32,034 nucleotides of DNA from Ilumatobacteraceae bacterium (GTDB taxonomy: Bacteria; Actinomycetota; Acidimicrobiia; Acidimicrobiales; Ilumatobacteraceae): the NCBI GenBank assembly GCA_025358075.1, contig JANYKU010000110.1:1-32034 (forward strand). Reading direction: 5' to 3'. The position numbers and the translations under genes are program-made. A model generated the notes under the pieces. It was given only the letters and a program-made list of their open reading frames with translations, made no database searches and had not been told where the DNA came from. How positions within the stretch are numbered: the stretch's first letter is position 1; the number at the start of each line of letters is the position of its first letter. Of the stretch, positions 31,260 to 32,034 are shown in pieces.

Positions 31260-32034
31260 TCACCACAGCACCCCGACCGCCGTCACTGCGACCAGGGCAA
31301 GCCCCACGGCCATCTGTCGCAGACCAACCTGCTTCGCCGGGATCGGCGCACGGCGCACCCACACGGACTGCGTGACCGCCAACACCACGACGCCGGCCAG
31401 ACCGGTCACCAGGCGACGGTCCGCGATCACCGCCACCGCCGCGACGGCGCCGCTCACCACCTGCGCCACATCGCTCTGCCACACCGGTCCCTGACCACGA
31501 CGCAGACGCATGATCTGAACGCGCACGAACGGGATCGCCCCGACAGCACGAGCGGCCAACACCAGCCACACGCCCGCGGCGAGCCCGCCACTGCGGCCTG
31601 CTGCCAGCACGATCGACGCGGCGACCGCCGTGATACCAACGGCACCACACAGCTCAGGCAGCAGCCGGCGGCCGCGGCTACGAATGTCGAACGACAACTC
31701 GACCGCCACCAGCGGGCCGGCAATCACCACCGGAGCGAGCCACGACCAACCCGCGAACGCGACCGCCCATCCGACTGCCGATCCGAGCACGATCAGTTCG
31801 ACGATCGCGATCCGCAGCGCCAGGCGAGATCGATCGAGCCAACGCCCGCGCCGGACGTCGACCGCCACCAGCTTGGCCGGTGTTCGAAGCAAGAACGCGG
31901 CGAACGCAGCGACACCCAACGCCACACCGGCACCCGACCATGCGACGATCAGGCCGAGCAACACCGGCTCCAGGGTCAGACCCCAGCCACCATGTTCACT
32001 CGGCATCGCCACCGCTCGCCAACCAGCGCGCTCG
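31260..32034 (-). CDS. YwiC-like membrane protein (5' end beyond window)
   Basis: At least 250 residues with about eight helices. The start PSEHGGWGLTLEPVLLGL is the YwiC-family signature; the gene ywiC lies beside the narGHJI nitrate reductase cluster in Bacillus, function unknown. The frame stays open to the window edge and reads ERAGWRAVAMPSEHGG, which fits the family's upstream sequence. The true start is therefore probably outside, although a GTG at 32012 and an ATG at 32006 exist. It is the first gene seen of the long minus-strand operon. Confidence 0.85.
   Translation of the reverse strand, partial: ERAGWRAVAMPSEHGGWGLTLEPVLLGLIVAWSGAGVALGVAAFAAFLLRTPAKLVAVDVRRGRWLDRSRLALRIAIVELIVLGSAVGWAVAFAGWSWLAPVVIAGPLVAVELSFDIRSRGRRLLPELCGAVGITAVAASIVLAAGRSGGLAAGVWLVLAARAVGAIPFVRVQIMRLRRGQGPVWQSDVAQVVSGAVAAVAVIADRRLVTGLAGVVVLAVTQSVWVRRAPIPAKQVGLRQMAVGLALVAVTAVGVLW

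Noticed and set aside
1..32034. CRISPR array, cas genes, toxin-antitoxin pairs or restriction systems
   Set aside because: No regularly spaced repeats and no cas, nuclease, methylase or toxin motifs were seen in any plausible gene.

Overview
The sequence is GC-rich, uses many GTG starts and stacks genes with 4-base start/stop overlaps. The protein families present (DUF1206, ANTAR, STAS anti-anti-sigma factors, FdhF/YdeP, YwiC-like) point to a high-GC actinobacterium, probably of the Acidimicrobiia. That placement is inference; no 16S or other marker lies in the window.

Left part (1-17.7 kb) reads as an accessory region. It opens with a MobF/TrwC conjugative relaxase whose C-terminus is frameshifted and continues with an ANTAR-only protein. 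A general-stress block follows: DUF2231 membrane protein, encapsulin-type ferritin without an encapsulin, NRAMP-like transporter, FdhF/YdeP molybdoenzyme, two STAS proteins, hemerythrin, CsbD, small membrane proteins, a truncated RsbW-type anti-sigma factor, a PhoD-like phosphatase and a DUF1206 protein. Six of these transcription units carry the same upstream motif, GTTT/GTCT, exactly 16 bases, then GGGTAT or a close variant. This fits SigB/SigF-type promoters and suggests one stress regulon. The part ends in debris: the C-terminal piece of hypD, a decayed IS256-type transposase, the 3' half of a tRNA-Arg(CCT) and the 3' end of a tmRNA gene. The last two look like integration (att) scars.

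Middle part (17.9-24.3 kb): a DUF1232 protein and a CDF-type transporter on the minus strand. Then comes a four-gene plus-strand operon with a textbook MerR-type promoter: a MerR soft-metal sensor, two membrane proteins and a TlpA/MPT53-like lipoprotein. In the last gene the first cysteine of the CxxC motif is an in-frame TGA followed by a hairpin with a GGTC loop, as expected of a bacterial selenocysteine insertion element. The 3' end of this gene is damaged and is followed by a decayed PD40 beta-propeller gene. A small conserved-looking protein and a MOSC protein follow.

Right part (24.3 kb to the end): a nine-gene minus-strand run, most genes overlapping by 1-4 bases. It encodes a YwiC-like protein (cut by the window edge), a Ric/ScdA di-iron repair protein, a group III truncated haemoglobin, a NarI/DsrM-like membrane cytochrome with a zinc-ribbon tail, a NapA/NarB-like molybdopterin oxidoreductase, a four-cluster ferredoxin subunit, a Rieske protein, a tiny membrane protein and a TDT/SLAC1-type anion transporter. 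Together they suggest quinol-driven reduction of nitrate or a similar oxyanion, coupled to NO defence. The substrate is inferred.
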